A stretch of 32,019 nucleotides of DNA from Nitrospinota bacterium (lineage in GTDB: Bacteria; UBA8248): NCBI GenBank assembly GCA_026706735.1, contig JAPOYD010000132.1, positions 4,816 to 36,834 on the forward strand, read 5' to 3'. The notes beneath the pieces are model-generated. The model was given only the letters and a program-made list of their open reading frames with translations. It searched no databases and was not told the origin of the DNA. Positions 25,513 to 32,019 of this stretch are shown in pieces. Position 1 is the stretch's first letter, and the number at the start of each line of letters is the position of its first letter. Position numbers and translations under genes: made by a program.

Positions 25513-25723
25513 TTCATACTCCTGTCAAATTGAGGGACGTTCTGCCGACGTCCGCGGTTGATCTGTAAAGGGTTTCGAAACGGGGGGAGGATACCATTCT
25601 CCCCGTGCGGGGGAAACTCCACGAGGAGTGAGTTTCGGGAGTTCGGGTTCCGAGATATTCACCCCGTTCGAATCTTGCTAGAATCGGCGGATATCGCGCT
25701 TCTAGAATGGAAATCCATTTTCT

Positions 25724-25737
25724 GCCCCAAAAGGGGC
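25724..25737 (+). other. Small hairpin in the leader of the SDR cluster
   Basis: GCCCC-AAAA-GGGGC is a perfect five-pair stem followed nine bases later by TTTTT, and it is preceded by the palindrome ATGGAAATCCAT (25707-25718). It lies 56 bases before the first SDR start, so an attenuator-like or simple leader structure is possible. The evidence is weak. Confidence 0.25.
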
Positions 25738-25793
25738 GTGAGCGGTTTTTGCCCGATGCAATGAGCAGGGGCGTCTATCATGGAGGAAGTCGA

Positions 25794-26579
25794 ATGCGTC
25801 TGGAAGGAAAAACAGCGGTCGTCACGGGAGGCGGCGGCGGAATCGGCCGGGGCATCATCCGCGCTTTCGCCCGGGAGGGTGCGCGGATTTGCGTGGTCGA
25901 CATCAACGAGGAAGTGACTCAGCAGGGGCTCGATGACGCAGGCGAGGGGGAGCATTTCGCTCTTGCGGCGGACGTGACGAGCGAGGCGGACGCCGAAAAC
26001 GTCATAAGCACGGCTATTGAGCGGATGGGGCGGGTCGACATTCTCGTGAATTGCCACGGCAGAGCTTCCGCGCTGATGGGAAACCCGATTGACAGGATAA
26101 CGCTTGAGGAGTGGAACGCCGTCTTCAATGTGAACGCGACGGGCGTGTTTCTGATGTGTCGGGCGATCGCATCTCATATGCGCGAGCGTAGATACGGGAA
26201 GATCATCAATCTGGCTTCGCTCGCCTCGAGACGCGCGAACGAGAACGTGCCGCATTATTGCGCGTCCAAGGCGGCGTGCATGAACTTCACCATGAGCCTT
26301 GCCAAGGAGATGGCCCCCTACAATGTGAACGTGAACGCGATCAACCCGGGTCTATTGTGGACCAACCTCTGGGAGAAGGGCCATGGTGTCATCATCGGGG
26401 CGGAGACGGACAGGCCCGCGAGGCGCGTGTTCGACGAGTTCGTGCAGGCGGCGGTTCCCCTGGGCCGCGAGCAGACCCCCGACGACGTGGGCCACATGGC
26501 GGTTTATCTCGCGAGCGATGAGAGCAAAAACGTCACGGGGCAGGGCCTGCTCCTCGCAGGTGGGGCCTGGATGGTTTAG
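25794..26579 (+). CDS. SDR-family NAD(P)-dependent oxidoreductase, tandem copy 1
   Basis: A 261-residue classical SDR. TGGGGGIG (11-18) binds the cofactor, and D36 at the end of the second strand suggests NAD(H). NCHG (86-89) replaces NNAG. The catalytic residues S142, Y155 and K159 (YCASK) are all present, unlike the SDRs at the left end of the window. GGAGG seven bases before the ATG fixes the start although the frame is open upstream. An adjacent paralogue of the same length follows 83 bases later. The C-terminal lobe with LLWTNLWEKGHGVIIGAETD is distinctive and shared by both copies. Substrate unknown. Confidence 0.93.
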   Translation: MRLEGKTAVVTGGGGGIGRGIIRAFAREGARICVVDINEEVTQQGLDDAGEGEHFALAADVTSEADAENVISTAIERMGRVDILVNCHGRASALMGNPIDRITLEEWNAVFNVNATGVFLMCRAIASHMRERRYGKIINLASLASRRANENVPHYCASKAACMNFTMSLAKEMAPYNVNVNAINPGLLWTNLWEKGHGVIIGAETDRPARRVFDEFVQAAVPLGREQTPDDVGHMAVYLASDESKNVTGQGLLLAGGAWMV

Positions 26580-26662
26580 CGAAGGTCTTTTCACCTAAAA
26601 ACATGGCTGGATAGTTTTGACCAGGTGTAATGGGGCAAGACTTGTTTCAAGGGGCAATGCGA

Positions 26663-27448
26663 ATGCGTCTGGAAGGGAAAAAGGCGGTCATCACGGGTGG
26701 CGGCGGTGGAATCGGCCGGGCCATCGTCCGTGCTTTCTCCCGAGAGGGCGCGCAAGTTTGCGTGGTCGACTTGGGCGATGAGATTTGCCGAAGAGGACTC
26801 GACGAAGCGGGTGAGGGAGCGCATTTCGCCCTGGCGGCGGACGTGGCGAGAGAGGCGGATGCCGATAACATCGTACGCACGGCTATTGAGCGGATGGGGC
26901 ATATCGACATTCTGGTGAATTGCCACGGCCGGGGAGCCGCGCTCGTGGGAAGACCGATCGACCGGATAACGCTCGAGGAGTGGAACGCCGTTTTCGCAGT
27001 CAACGCGTCGGGCGTTTTTCTGATGTGCCGGGCTATCGCTCCCCACATGCGCGAACGGGGGTACGGGAAGATCATCAATCTGGCCTCGCTCGCCGCGAGA
27101 CGCGCGAACGCGGATGTGCCGCATTATTCCGCCTCCAAAGCGGCGTGCATGAATTTCACCATGAGCCTCGCCAGGGAGATGGCTCCCTACAACGTGAACG
27201 TGAACGCGATCAACCCGGGTCTTTTGTGGACGAACATCTGGGAGAGGGGCCACGGCGTCATCATCGGCGCGGAGACGGATCGGCTCGCAAGAAGGGTGTT
27301 CGACGAGTACGTCGAGGCGACGGTGCCTCTGGGACGCGAGCAGACGCCGGACGACGTGGGCCATATGGCGGTCTATCTCGCGAGCGATGAGAGTAAAAAC
27401 GTCACGGGACAGGGAATGGTCGTCGCGGGCGGGGCCTGGATGGTATAG
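26663..27448 (+). CDS. SDR-family NAD(P)-dependent oxidoreductase, tandem copy 2
   Basis: A 261-residue SDR that by eye is about four-fifths identical to the preceding copy, with no indels. TGGGGGIG (11-18), S142, Y155 and K159 (YSASK) are conserved. Differences cluster in 37-48 and in the middle surface segments; the block AINPGLLWTN and the C-terminal DESKNVTGQG are unchanged. The ATG at 26663 is chosen by alignment with copy 1 and because AAGGGG lies eight bases upstream; an ATG two codons earlier is too close to it. It ends 11 bases before the MDR gene, so they are cotranscribed. Confidence 0.93.
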   Translation: MRLEGKKAVITGGGGGIGRAIVRAFSREGAQVCVVDLGDEICRRGLDEAGEGAHFALAADVAREADADNIVRTAIERMGHIDILVNCHGRGAALVGRPIDRITLEEWNAVFAVNASGVFLMCRAIAPHMRERGYGKIINLASLAARRANADVPHYSASKAACMNFTMSLAREMAPYNVNVNAINPGLLWTNIWERGHGVIIGAETDRLARRVFDEYVEATVPLGREQTPDDVGHMAVYLASDESKNVTGQGMVVAGGAWMV

Positions 27449-27459
27449 CGGAGGGAAAA

Positions 27460-28506
27460 ATGCAGGCAGTTGTATTGAAAGAGTTCGGCGGTGTGGAGAA
27501 TTTCGAGGACGCGGATTGGCCCGATAGAGAACCCGATGCCGATCAGGTGAAGATCCGAGCGAAGGCGGTATCCGTGAACCCGACCGATTTCAAGGCCAGA
27601 CGGGGCGGCAACCAGGGCGCGGTTCCCATCATCCTGGGCAGGGATACCGCGGGCGTGGTCGAATCGGTAGGCGAGAATGTGACGGAGTTCTCCCCCGGCG
27701 ATGAGGTGATGGCCTATCTGCCGAGGTTCGGCGACAGCGGCGGGGACGGATACGCGCAGTTCGTGTGCATCCATCAGGCGTTCGTCGTGAAAAAGCCCAA
27801 GAACGCCACTTTCGAGCAGGCGGCCGCGTTGCCGCTCGTGTCGCTGACCGCCCATGAGGCGGTGATCATGAAGGCGCGGGTGGAGTCGGGAGAGGCGGTA
27901 TTCGTGGCGGGCGGCTCGGGCGGCGTGGGAACCATGGGACTTCAGATGCTCGCGCGCATCGGCGCGTCTCCCATCGTCGTGACGGCGGGAAGTGATGAGA
28001 GCGCGAAATACATTGAGGATTTGCTCGCTCCCGCCCCTGTCGCCGTGTTGCAGTATTCGGGACTTTCACTCGATGAGTTGTCCCGCCGGGCGGTGGAGAT
28101 GAACGGAGGCCGTCTTTTTCCCGCCACGTTCGATTTCGTGGGCCGCGAGATGAAAAAACTCTGCTGCGAGGTGGTGGACTACTGGGGGCGAATCTCCTCC
28201 ATCGCGCCCGAGCCGGGTGCGCCCATCGATGAATTTTTCTCATCCCAGGAAGGCCCCTTGTTCACAAAATCGGCTTCGTTTCACGGCACCTTCCTGCGTG
28301 CCCCTGTGCGCGGGGGCGGACCCGCCTACTACGGCGTCTACAAGAAGGCGCTCGAAGAAATCCGCAGTTGGGTGGAGACCGGCGAGATCAAGGCGCCGGA
28401 GGTCACCGATATGGGAGTCATGAACGCCGAGAATATCGCCGCCGCCCACACGCTCCTGGAAGGGGGCCACGTGCGCGGCAAGCTGGTCTTGCGCATGGAT
28501 GAATAG
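27460..28506 (+). CDS. Zinc-independent MDR oxidoreductase (quinone-oxidoreductase-like)
   Basis: A 348-residue medium-chain dehydrogenase/reductase. The GroES-like N-terminal domain has VNPTDFKARRGG (39-50) and ILGRDTAGVVESVGENV (58-74). The Rossmann domain carries AGGSGGVGTMGLQMLARIGA (150-169) for NADPH. The structural and catalytic zinc cysteines of alcohol dehydrogenases are absent, as in zeta-crystallin-type quinone or enoyl reductases. GGAGGG lies just before the ATG, 11 bases after the SDR copy 2 stop, and the dehalogenase-like gene follows directly. The cluster looks like a reductive/oxidative pathway for a small organic compound; the substrate is not known. Confidence 0.92.
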   Translation: MQAVVLKEFGGVENFEDADWPDREPDADQVKIRAKAVSVNPTDFKARRGGNQGAVPIILGRDTAGVVESVGENVTEFSPGDEVMAYLPRFGDSGGDGYAQFVCIHQAFVVKKPKNATFEQAAALPLVSLTAHEAVIMKARVESGEAVFVAGGSGGVGTMGLQMLARIGASPIVVTAGSDESAKYIEDLLAPAPVAVLQYSGLSLDELSRRAVEMNGGRLFPATFDFVGREMKKLCCEVVDYWGRISSIAPEPGAPIDEFFSSQEGPLFTKSASFHGTFLRAPVRGGGPAYYGVYKKALEEIRSWVETGEIKAPEVTDMGVMNAENIAAAHTLLEGGHVRGKLVLRMDE

Positions 28507-28534
28507 AGGCGGTTTCGAGGGGGTTGGTGCGGTG

Positions 28535-29407
28535 ATGATAGAGCCTCGCATGAAGTATGAGAAGAAATTCGCGCAAGTCCTGGGCAGGAAGATGGCCTAC
28601 GTGGAGACGGGCGAGGGGGACCCGATTGTCTTTTTTCACGGCAACATCACTTCCTCCTACATGTGGCGCAACGTGGTCCCGCACGTCGAGGGGCTGGGCC
28701 GCTGCATCGCGATAGACAACATCGGCCAGGGCGATTCCGAAAAACTGACCGGCTCCATGTATCGCCTGGTCGATCACCAGCCATTCACGAACGCGCTCAT
28801 GGATGCGCTGGAGATCAAGGAGAACGTCACCATCGTGACGCACGACTGGGGCGCGCAACTGGGCTTCACTTGGGCGTCGGGGAGACGGGATGCGCTCAAG
28901 GGCGTCGTGATCTGCCAGGGAGTGATCGGCAATTTCGAATGGAGCCATTGGCCGCCCGAAGTACAGGCGCTTTTCAAGAGGTTCAGGAGCGAGGAGGGTG
29001 AGGAACTCGTCCTGGAGCAGAACTTTTTCGTGGAGAAGATCCTGCCCGCCATGGTCATCCGGGAGGTTTCAGAAGAAATTCATGACGAATACCGGAGGCC
29101 CTACCGCAATCCCGGCGAGGACAGGAGGCCCACGCTCACCTGGCCGCGCGAGATTCCCATCGAGGGAGAACCCGCGGATGTTCTTGAAATCATTGCGCGT
29201 AACAACGCCTGGCTTGAAAAACATCCGGTGCCGAAACTGTTCATCAATTCAGACCCCGGCGCCGTGCTGGTGGGTGAGCACCGGAGCATGGTTCGCAGTT
29301 GGCCGAACGTGAATGAGGTGACGGTGGCCGGGCTTCACTATTGCCATGAGGACTCGCCCGACGAGATGGGCCGTGCGATTGCGGAGTGGTATGCGTCTTT
29401 GTGCTGA
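28535..29407 (+). CDS. Haloalkane-dehalogenase-like alpha/beta hydrolase with altered catalytic acid
   Basis: A 290-residue protein that aligns along its whole length with class II haloalkane dehalogenases (DhaA/LinB type). The halide-binding HGN is at 35-37, the Asp nucleophile D104 with its neighbour W105 lies in HDWG, and H268 lies in GLHYCHEDSPD. The position of the catalytic Glu (E130/E132 in the known enzymes, KGIACME) reads Q128 (KGVVICQ). D240 in FINSDPGAVL could act as a substitute acid. The frame is open back to 28499, overlapping the MDR gene end; the ATG at 28535, or the GTG one codon before it, is preferred because GAGGGGG lies upstream. Dehalogenase activity is not assured. Confidence 0.88.
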   Translation: MIEPRMKYEKKFAQVLGRKMAYVETGEGDPIVFFHGNITSSYMWRNVVPHVEGLGRCIAIDNIGQGDSEKLTGSMYRLVDHQPFTNALMDALEIKENVTIVTHDWGAQLGFTWASGRRDALKGVVICQGVIGNFEWSHWPPEVQALFKRFRSEEGEELVLEQNFFVEKILPAMVIREVSEEIHDEYRRPYRNPGEDRRPTLTWPREIPIEGEPADVLEIIARNNAWLEKHPVPKLFINSDPGAVLVGEHRSMVRSWPNVNEVTVAGLHYCHEDSPDEMGRAIAEWYASLC

Positions 29408-29458
29408 TATACTTCTTCCTGAGTCTGTAGGCAGTCTGTAGCCGCCGCGTGGGTTGCG

Positions 29459-30565
29459 ATGAAACCGAAAATCGGCAGACGGAAATTTCTCAAGCGCGCC
29501 GGTCTCGTTGGGCTAGGCGCGTTGGGGCTGGCGGGAGGGTGCGCGAAGATGGGTCTGGGCATCAAGGGGCCGTCGGTGTTACCTCCCGAAGCGCAAGGCC
29601 TCGTCTCGCGCGATGCGGCATCCCTCTACTGGCCGCATGGCGAGCCGGGGAGGTGGTTCAACCCCTGGTGGCCGAACCCGGGCTCGCGGGCCAATCTGTA
29701 CAAATGGAAATTCCTGTACCGCAACGAGTTCGCAGAGATCAAAAACGCCAAAACGCCAAAAATTCCAGTCGTTTCCAACGACGGCGCGTATCTATCGAGG
29801 CCGCAAGAAGAGCCTTCCATCACCTCGATCGGGCATTGCGGCTTCATCATTCAGGATGGGGAGAGCGTCGTCCTGACGGACCCGCATTTCGGCTCCCGGG
29901 CTTTCTGGCATGGACGCCATCAGCCCCCTGGCGTGCCTGCGGCTTCGGTGCCTGCGGCCGTCGCCGCGCTGATCTCCCACAACCATTACGATCATCTCGA
30001 CGCGTGGACGGTAGAGAACCTCCCCAAAGACGTTACGTGGTTCGTGCCGATGGGGCTGGGCGCCTTTGTGGAATCGCTCGGCAGGCGCGCCGTGGAGCTC
30101 GACTGGTGGCGAAGTGCTGAGCACCGCGGCGCGCGCCTGACCTGCCTGCCAGCGCAGCACTGGTCGAACCGCTTCGGCGTGGCGCGGGACTCGACGCTCT
30201 GGTGCGCGTGGTTGGTCGAAACCGGCGGGCGGAAGTATTTCCACGGCGGCGACAGCGGCTATTTTCAAGGGTTTAGAGAGTTCGGCCGCAAATTCGGTGC
30301 CATCGACGTGGCGATGCTCCCCATCGGTGCGTATGAACCCCGCTGGATGATGCGCTATTCCCACATGAACCCCGCCGAGGGGCTCCGGGCGTTTCACGAT
30401 CTGGGCGCGCGCTGGATGATCCCCATGCACTGGGGTACGTTCGACCTGACGGACGAACCGCTCGACCATCCGCCTGGAGTCCTGAAAGCGCAGGTGGCCG
30501 AGACGGGCGCGGACGCCTCCCGCGTCAAATTCATGGCGGTGGGCGAGCGGTGGCGGATCGTGTAA
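29459..30565 (+). CDS. Tat-exported lipoprotein metallo-beta-lactamase-fold hydrolase (NAPE-PLD/UlaG-like)
   Basis: A 368-residue protein with an N-terminal RRKFLKR twin-arginine motif, hydrophobic core (AGLVGLGALGLAG) and a Cys28 lipobox (LAGGC), so probably folded, Tat-exported and lipid-anchored. The domain is an MBL fold with H174-x-H176-x-D178-H179 (SHNHYDHLD); further candidate metal ligands lie in LPAQHWSNRFG, HGGDSGYF and PMHWGTFDLTDE. The last block is typical of N-acyl-phosphatidylethanolamine phospholipase D-like proteins, suggesting a phosphodiester substrate. No good ribosome-binding site is visible. A short direct repeat (AGTCTGTAG twice, 11 bases apart) lies just upstream. Confidence 0.92.
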   Translation: MKPKIGRRKFLKRAGLVGLGALGLAGGCAKMGLGIKGPSVLPPEAQGLVSRDAASLYWPHGEPGRWFNPWWPNPGSRANLYKWKFLYRNEFAEIKNAKTPKIPVVSNDGAYLSRPQEEPSITSIGHCGFIIQDGESVVLTDPHFGSRAFWHGRHQPPGVPAASVPAAVAALISHNHYDHLDAWTVENLPKDVTWFVPMGLGAFVESLGRRAVELDWWRSAEHRGARLTCLPAQHWSNRFGVARDSTLWCAWLVETGGRKYFHGGDSGYFQGFREFGRKFGAIDVAMLPIGAYEPRWMMRYSHMNPAEGLRAFHDLGARWMIPMHWGTFDLTDEPLDHPPGVLKAQVAETGADASRVKFMAVGERWRIV

Positions 30566-30603
30566 ACTACTGACTTTGCTTAAGAAAGAAGAGGAGAGAG
30601 GCC

Positions 30604-30831
30604 ATGAAGAAACCGAGAAATGACGCCGAAGACGAAGAGATCGCTCGCAACAACCTGAACCGCCTCTTCGGCAGGCTCGCCTTCGAGAAGGGCAACGCCT
30701 ACGGGCGCGGGGATGAGGAGGAAGACCCTATCGCACGGCTCAAGGATGATCCCATCGTCACCAGAAGGCGAGTAAAATCAAAGAGATCGCCGGACGACAC
30801 CAGGCCGCCCGAGGCCTATCCGGGGCCTTAG
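30604..30831 (+). CDS. Small charged protein of unknown function
   Basis: A 75-residue protein with a good ribosome-binding site (GAGGAGAGAG) shortly before the ATG. It is strongly charged, with an acidic N-terminal half (NDAEDEEIARNNLNRLF) and a basic, proline-containing tail (RRRVKSKRSPDD). No membrane segment, cysteine pair or known domain is visible. Codon use and the ribosome-binding site favour a real gene, but no family was recognised. It follows the MBL lipoprotein gene by 38 bases and may be in its transcript. Confidence 0.6.
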   Translation: MKKPRNDAEDEEIARNNLNRLFGRLAFEKGNAYGRGDEEEDPIARLKDDPIVTRRRVKSKRSPDDTRPPEAYPGP

Positions 30832-30937
30832 ACGCCGCGATTCGCTACGCGCACGCTCCGAGCGGGGGCGCAACTCCCCGCAAATTCGCGCATTTGCCGT
30901 CATCGCAAAAGACGCTGACCATGGCAGAATTCCCCTG

Positions 30938-30955
30938 CGCTCCGATTCCGGAGCG
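30938..30955. repeat. Perfect 7-pair hairpin downstream of the small charged gene
   Basis: CGCTCCG (30938-30944), loop ATTC (30945-30948), CGGAGCG (30949-30955). There is no T-run directly after it. It may end the preceding transcript or be a protein-binding palindrome. Confidence 0.4.
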
Positions 30956-30981
30956 TCATTCCCCAGGAATTTTATTTACCG

Positions 30982-31024
30982 AAATTTATCGAAAAACCCC
31001 GTGAATTTATCCAAATTTATCGAA
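30982..31024. repeat. Iterated AATTTATC motif in an AT-rich block
   Basis: AATTTATC occurs at 30983-30990, 31004-31011 and 31014-31021, at steps of 21 and 10 bases, close to whole helical turns. The first and third copies share the longer AAATTTATCGAA. Similar A/T runs (AATTTTATTT before, GAATTTTAC after) flank it. The surrounding DNA is GC-rich, so this is a distinct island. Confidence 0.65.
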
Positions 31025-31123
31025 TTTTACGGGAATTATTATTTGCATTATTCAGGTTCGGCGCCTCGCCTGAGCGACGGCCCGGTTTCTGCGAGCAGCG
31101 TCCCTTCCGCCGCCTGAAAAACC

Positions 31124-31144
31124 GAAGGCCGACGGACGGCCTTC
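31124..31144. repeat. Perfect 8-pair stem-loop
   Basis: GAAGGCCG (31124-31131), loop ACGGA, CGGCCTTC (31137-31144). No T-run follows on the plus strand. It could be a terminator for the minus strand or an extragenic palindrome. Confidence 0.45.
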
Positions 31145-31431
31145 CGGGCATGCCCCGTCGCTACGAAAACCCCGTGACGGCAAATGCGCGGATATGCGTT
31201 GGCGGGGCCGGGGCCGAACCCGTCCGGGAAAGACCGAACTTCCCCGCCGAGGGGGAGTCCGCTCTTTCGGGGCGGCGGCTCGTGAACCGCACTCTCACCT
31301 GATTTTTCATCCAGTCCGATTGCCGCGATTCGGGCCGCGGTGCTATTTTTACCTGCAACGGCTCGTACTGATAACCCGCTGTCCACCGCCCGTTCACACC
31401 GCCGTCACTCGTTTTCATGGGAGATCGCCAC

Positions 31432-31791
31432 ATGAAAGTCCTCATCAAAAGCCCCTGGGGGTCGGACGAATCCACCAAGGCGTCCTTCGCCTTTCAGCAC
31501 GCGAACGCCTTCGCGGAGGCCGGCCACGAGGTGCGGCTGTTCCTGCTCGGCGAGGCGACGAACCTGATGAAGGACCAGGTTTTGAACGCGGTGACGCCGG
31601 TCGGCTGGCCGCCACTGCGCGAGACGTTCGCCCAGACTGTTGAACACGGGATTCCGGTCAACATATGAACGGCGTGTTCGCGGGCCCGTGCGGTCACCGA
31701 AGCCGACCTCGAAGGCAAGAACGCGCGTTTCGTGACGCCGCCGGACCTGGTGGCCCTGGTCGAATGGGCCGACAAGGTCATGAGCGAGTAA
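31432..31791 (+). CDS. DsrE-family protein with in-frame TGA at the active-site Cys position (candidate selenoprotein)
   Basis: Read through one TGA (31666-31668), this frame gives a 119-residue DsrE-family protein, the usual family length. The N-terminal part (MKVLIKSPWGSDESTKASFA, then GHEVRLFLLGEATNLMKDQV) matches the DsrE fold. The family consensus near residue 78-80 is, from memory, VYVCGACARARGVTEADL; here it reads VNI, TGA at codon 79, then TACSRARAVTEADLEGKNAR. The frame continues intact for 40 more codons to TAA at 31789-31791. In E. coli TusD and DsrE the active Cys is residue 78, so the TGA falls at the sulfur-relay cysteine. GGGAG lies nine bases before the ATG. The alternative reading is a nonsense mutation leaving a 78-residue truncated protein. 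Confidence 0.7.
31669..31699 (+). promoter_or_regulatory. Candidate bacterial SECIS-like hairpin after the in-frame TGA
   Basis: Right after the TGA, GTG (31674-31676) pairs with CAC (31695-31697). After a U-U mismatch, TCGCG (31678-31682) pairs with TGCGG (31689-31693) including two G-U pairs, closing a six-base GGCCCG loop. A loop beginning with G close to the UGA is what bacterial SECIS elements have. The loop starts 14 bases after the TGA, a little closer than the spacing I recall for typical elements, so this is suggestive only. Confidence 0.35.
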
Positions 31792-31897
31792 CCGAACCGG
31801 ACCGGGGAGGGGTTGTCACTACGAGGCGGTGCTTCTTTGTTTGTGGTCAATTCCGACTGATGAGGGGCTGTTGAATAACCCCGATCAGTTAAGAATC

Positions 31898-31918
31898 ACT
31901 CCCCCCTTGAGGGGGAGT
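31898..31918. repeat. Palindrome ACTCCCCC/GGGGGAGT
   Basis: A perfect 8-pair stem (31898-31905 with 31911-31918) and loop CTTGA. Together with the inverted repeat that follows it forms a C/G-rich intergenic repeat of the kind dispersed through many environmental genomes; the dispersal cannot be tested here. Confidence 0.6.
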
Positions 31919-31952
31919 CAGCAAGGCGAGGGCGTAAGCCCGAAGCCGCGCT

Positions 31953-31989
31953 GGTGGGGGGAGCTTTTTCTGTGGCATGTCCCCCCACC
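31953..31989. repeat. Inverted repeat GGTGGGGGGA ... TCCCCCCACC
   Basis: Perfect 10-base arms (31953-31962 and 31980-31989) enclose 17 bases. The right flank has TCGGCCT twice in the last 30 bases, cut by the window end. This may be the end of a small mobile or REP-like element, or a terminator region; no transposase is present. Confidence 0.6.
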
Positions 31990-32019
31990 GAATCGGCCTT
32001 CGTCCAAAGGACTCGGCCT

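Larger units (their letters stand above)
30832..31431. other. Roughly 600-base non-coding spacer
   Basis: No protein gene is convincing here; the open frames on both strands are low-complexity Arg/Gly/Pro translations. It contains a perfect 7-pair hairpin (30938-30955), an AT-rich block with iterated AATTTATC (30982-31024), and a perfect 8-pair stem-loop (31124-31144). The last part (31390-31431) carries the ribosome-binding site GGGAG of the DsrE-family gene. No tRNA was recognised. Confidence 0.6.

Noticed and set aside
30982-31024. Possible CRISPR array or origin iterons
   Set aside because: The repeat unit is only 8-12 bases with unequal short spacers, and no cas or replication-initiator gene is nearby.
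31048-31386. Minus-strand 112-codon frame in the spacer before the DsrE-family gene
   Set aside because: Low-complexity translation, no ribosome-binding site of note, and interrupted by hairpins; no family match recognised.

Overview
The window is a GC-rich, gene-dense bacterial chromosome segment with short spacers and Shine-Dalgarno starts. It carries housekeeping DNA-repair genes (uvrA, lexA, dinB), a homoserine kinase, and many redox and acyl-CoA enzymes of the kind common in uncultured soil or marine bacteria. The Gram-negative style lipoprotein and Tat signals, the SDR/crotonase/TPP-enzyme abundance and a probable selenoprotein fit a deltaproteobacterial-grade or Tectomicrobia/Rokubacteria-like lineage. 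That placement is inference; no rRNA or tRNA gene was seen to settle it.

Layout. 1-3.8 kb: the end of an unidentified gene, an SDR gene, an AT-rich islet (about 1085-2520) with a frameshifted higA antitoxin remnant and a coiled-coil lipoprotein, then a 5'-truncated second copy of the SDR and a third, divergent SDR. 3.9-9.5 kb (+): uvrA, an alpha/beta hydrolase, an OsmC-like protein and an EamA transporter. 9.5-12.8 kb (-): a compact rlmD-like/lexA/dinB operon. 13.0-15.5 kb (+): a crotonase-fold protein and a TPP-dependent enzyme. 15.55-15.68 kb: three consecutive extragenic palindromes between convergent genes. 15.7-21.2 kb (-): MFS transporter, crotonase, acyl-CoA synthetase, MmgE/PrpD and cupin, probably one catabolic cluster for a CoA-activated acid. 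21.5-24.4 kb (+): a secreted protein, a secreted BFN-PDZ protein, nicotinamidase and homoserine kinase. 24.4-25.5 kb (-): DedA and VOC proteins. 25.8-29.4 kb (+): tandem paralogous SDRs, an MDR oxidoreductase and a haloalkane-dehalogenase-like hydrolase. 29.5-30.8 kb (+): a Tat lipoprotein metallo-hydrolase and a small charged protein. 30.8-32.0 kb: a roughly 600-bp spacer with AT-rich iterated motifs and hairpins, a DsrE-family gene, and palindromic repeats at the window end.

The most notable signal is at 31432-31791. A full-length DsrE-family frame is interrupted only by a TGA lying exactly where the family has its active-site cysteine, with a possible SECIS-like hairpin just downstream, so it is a candidate selenoprotein. 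Secondary themes are: a recent partial SDR duplication whose two copies differ almost only at synonymous sites; several enzymes (two SDRs, two crotonases, one dehalogenase-like hydrolase) that lack canonical catalytic residues; and a UvrA with an AT-hook-like insertion and an altered zinc module.
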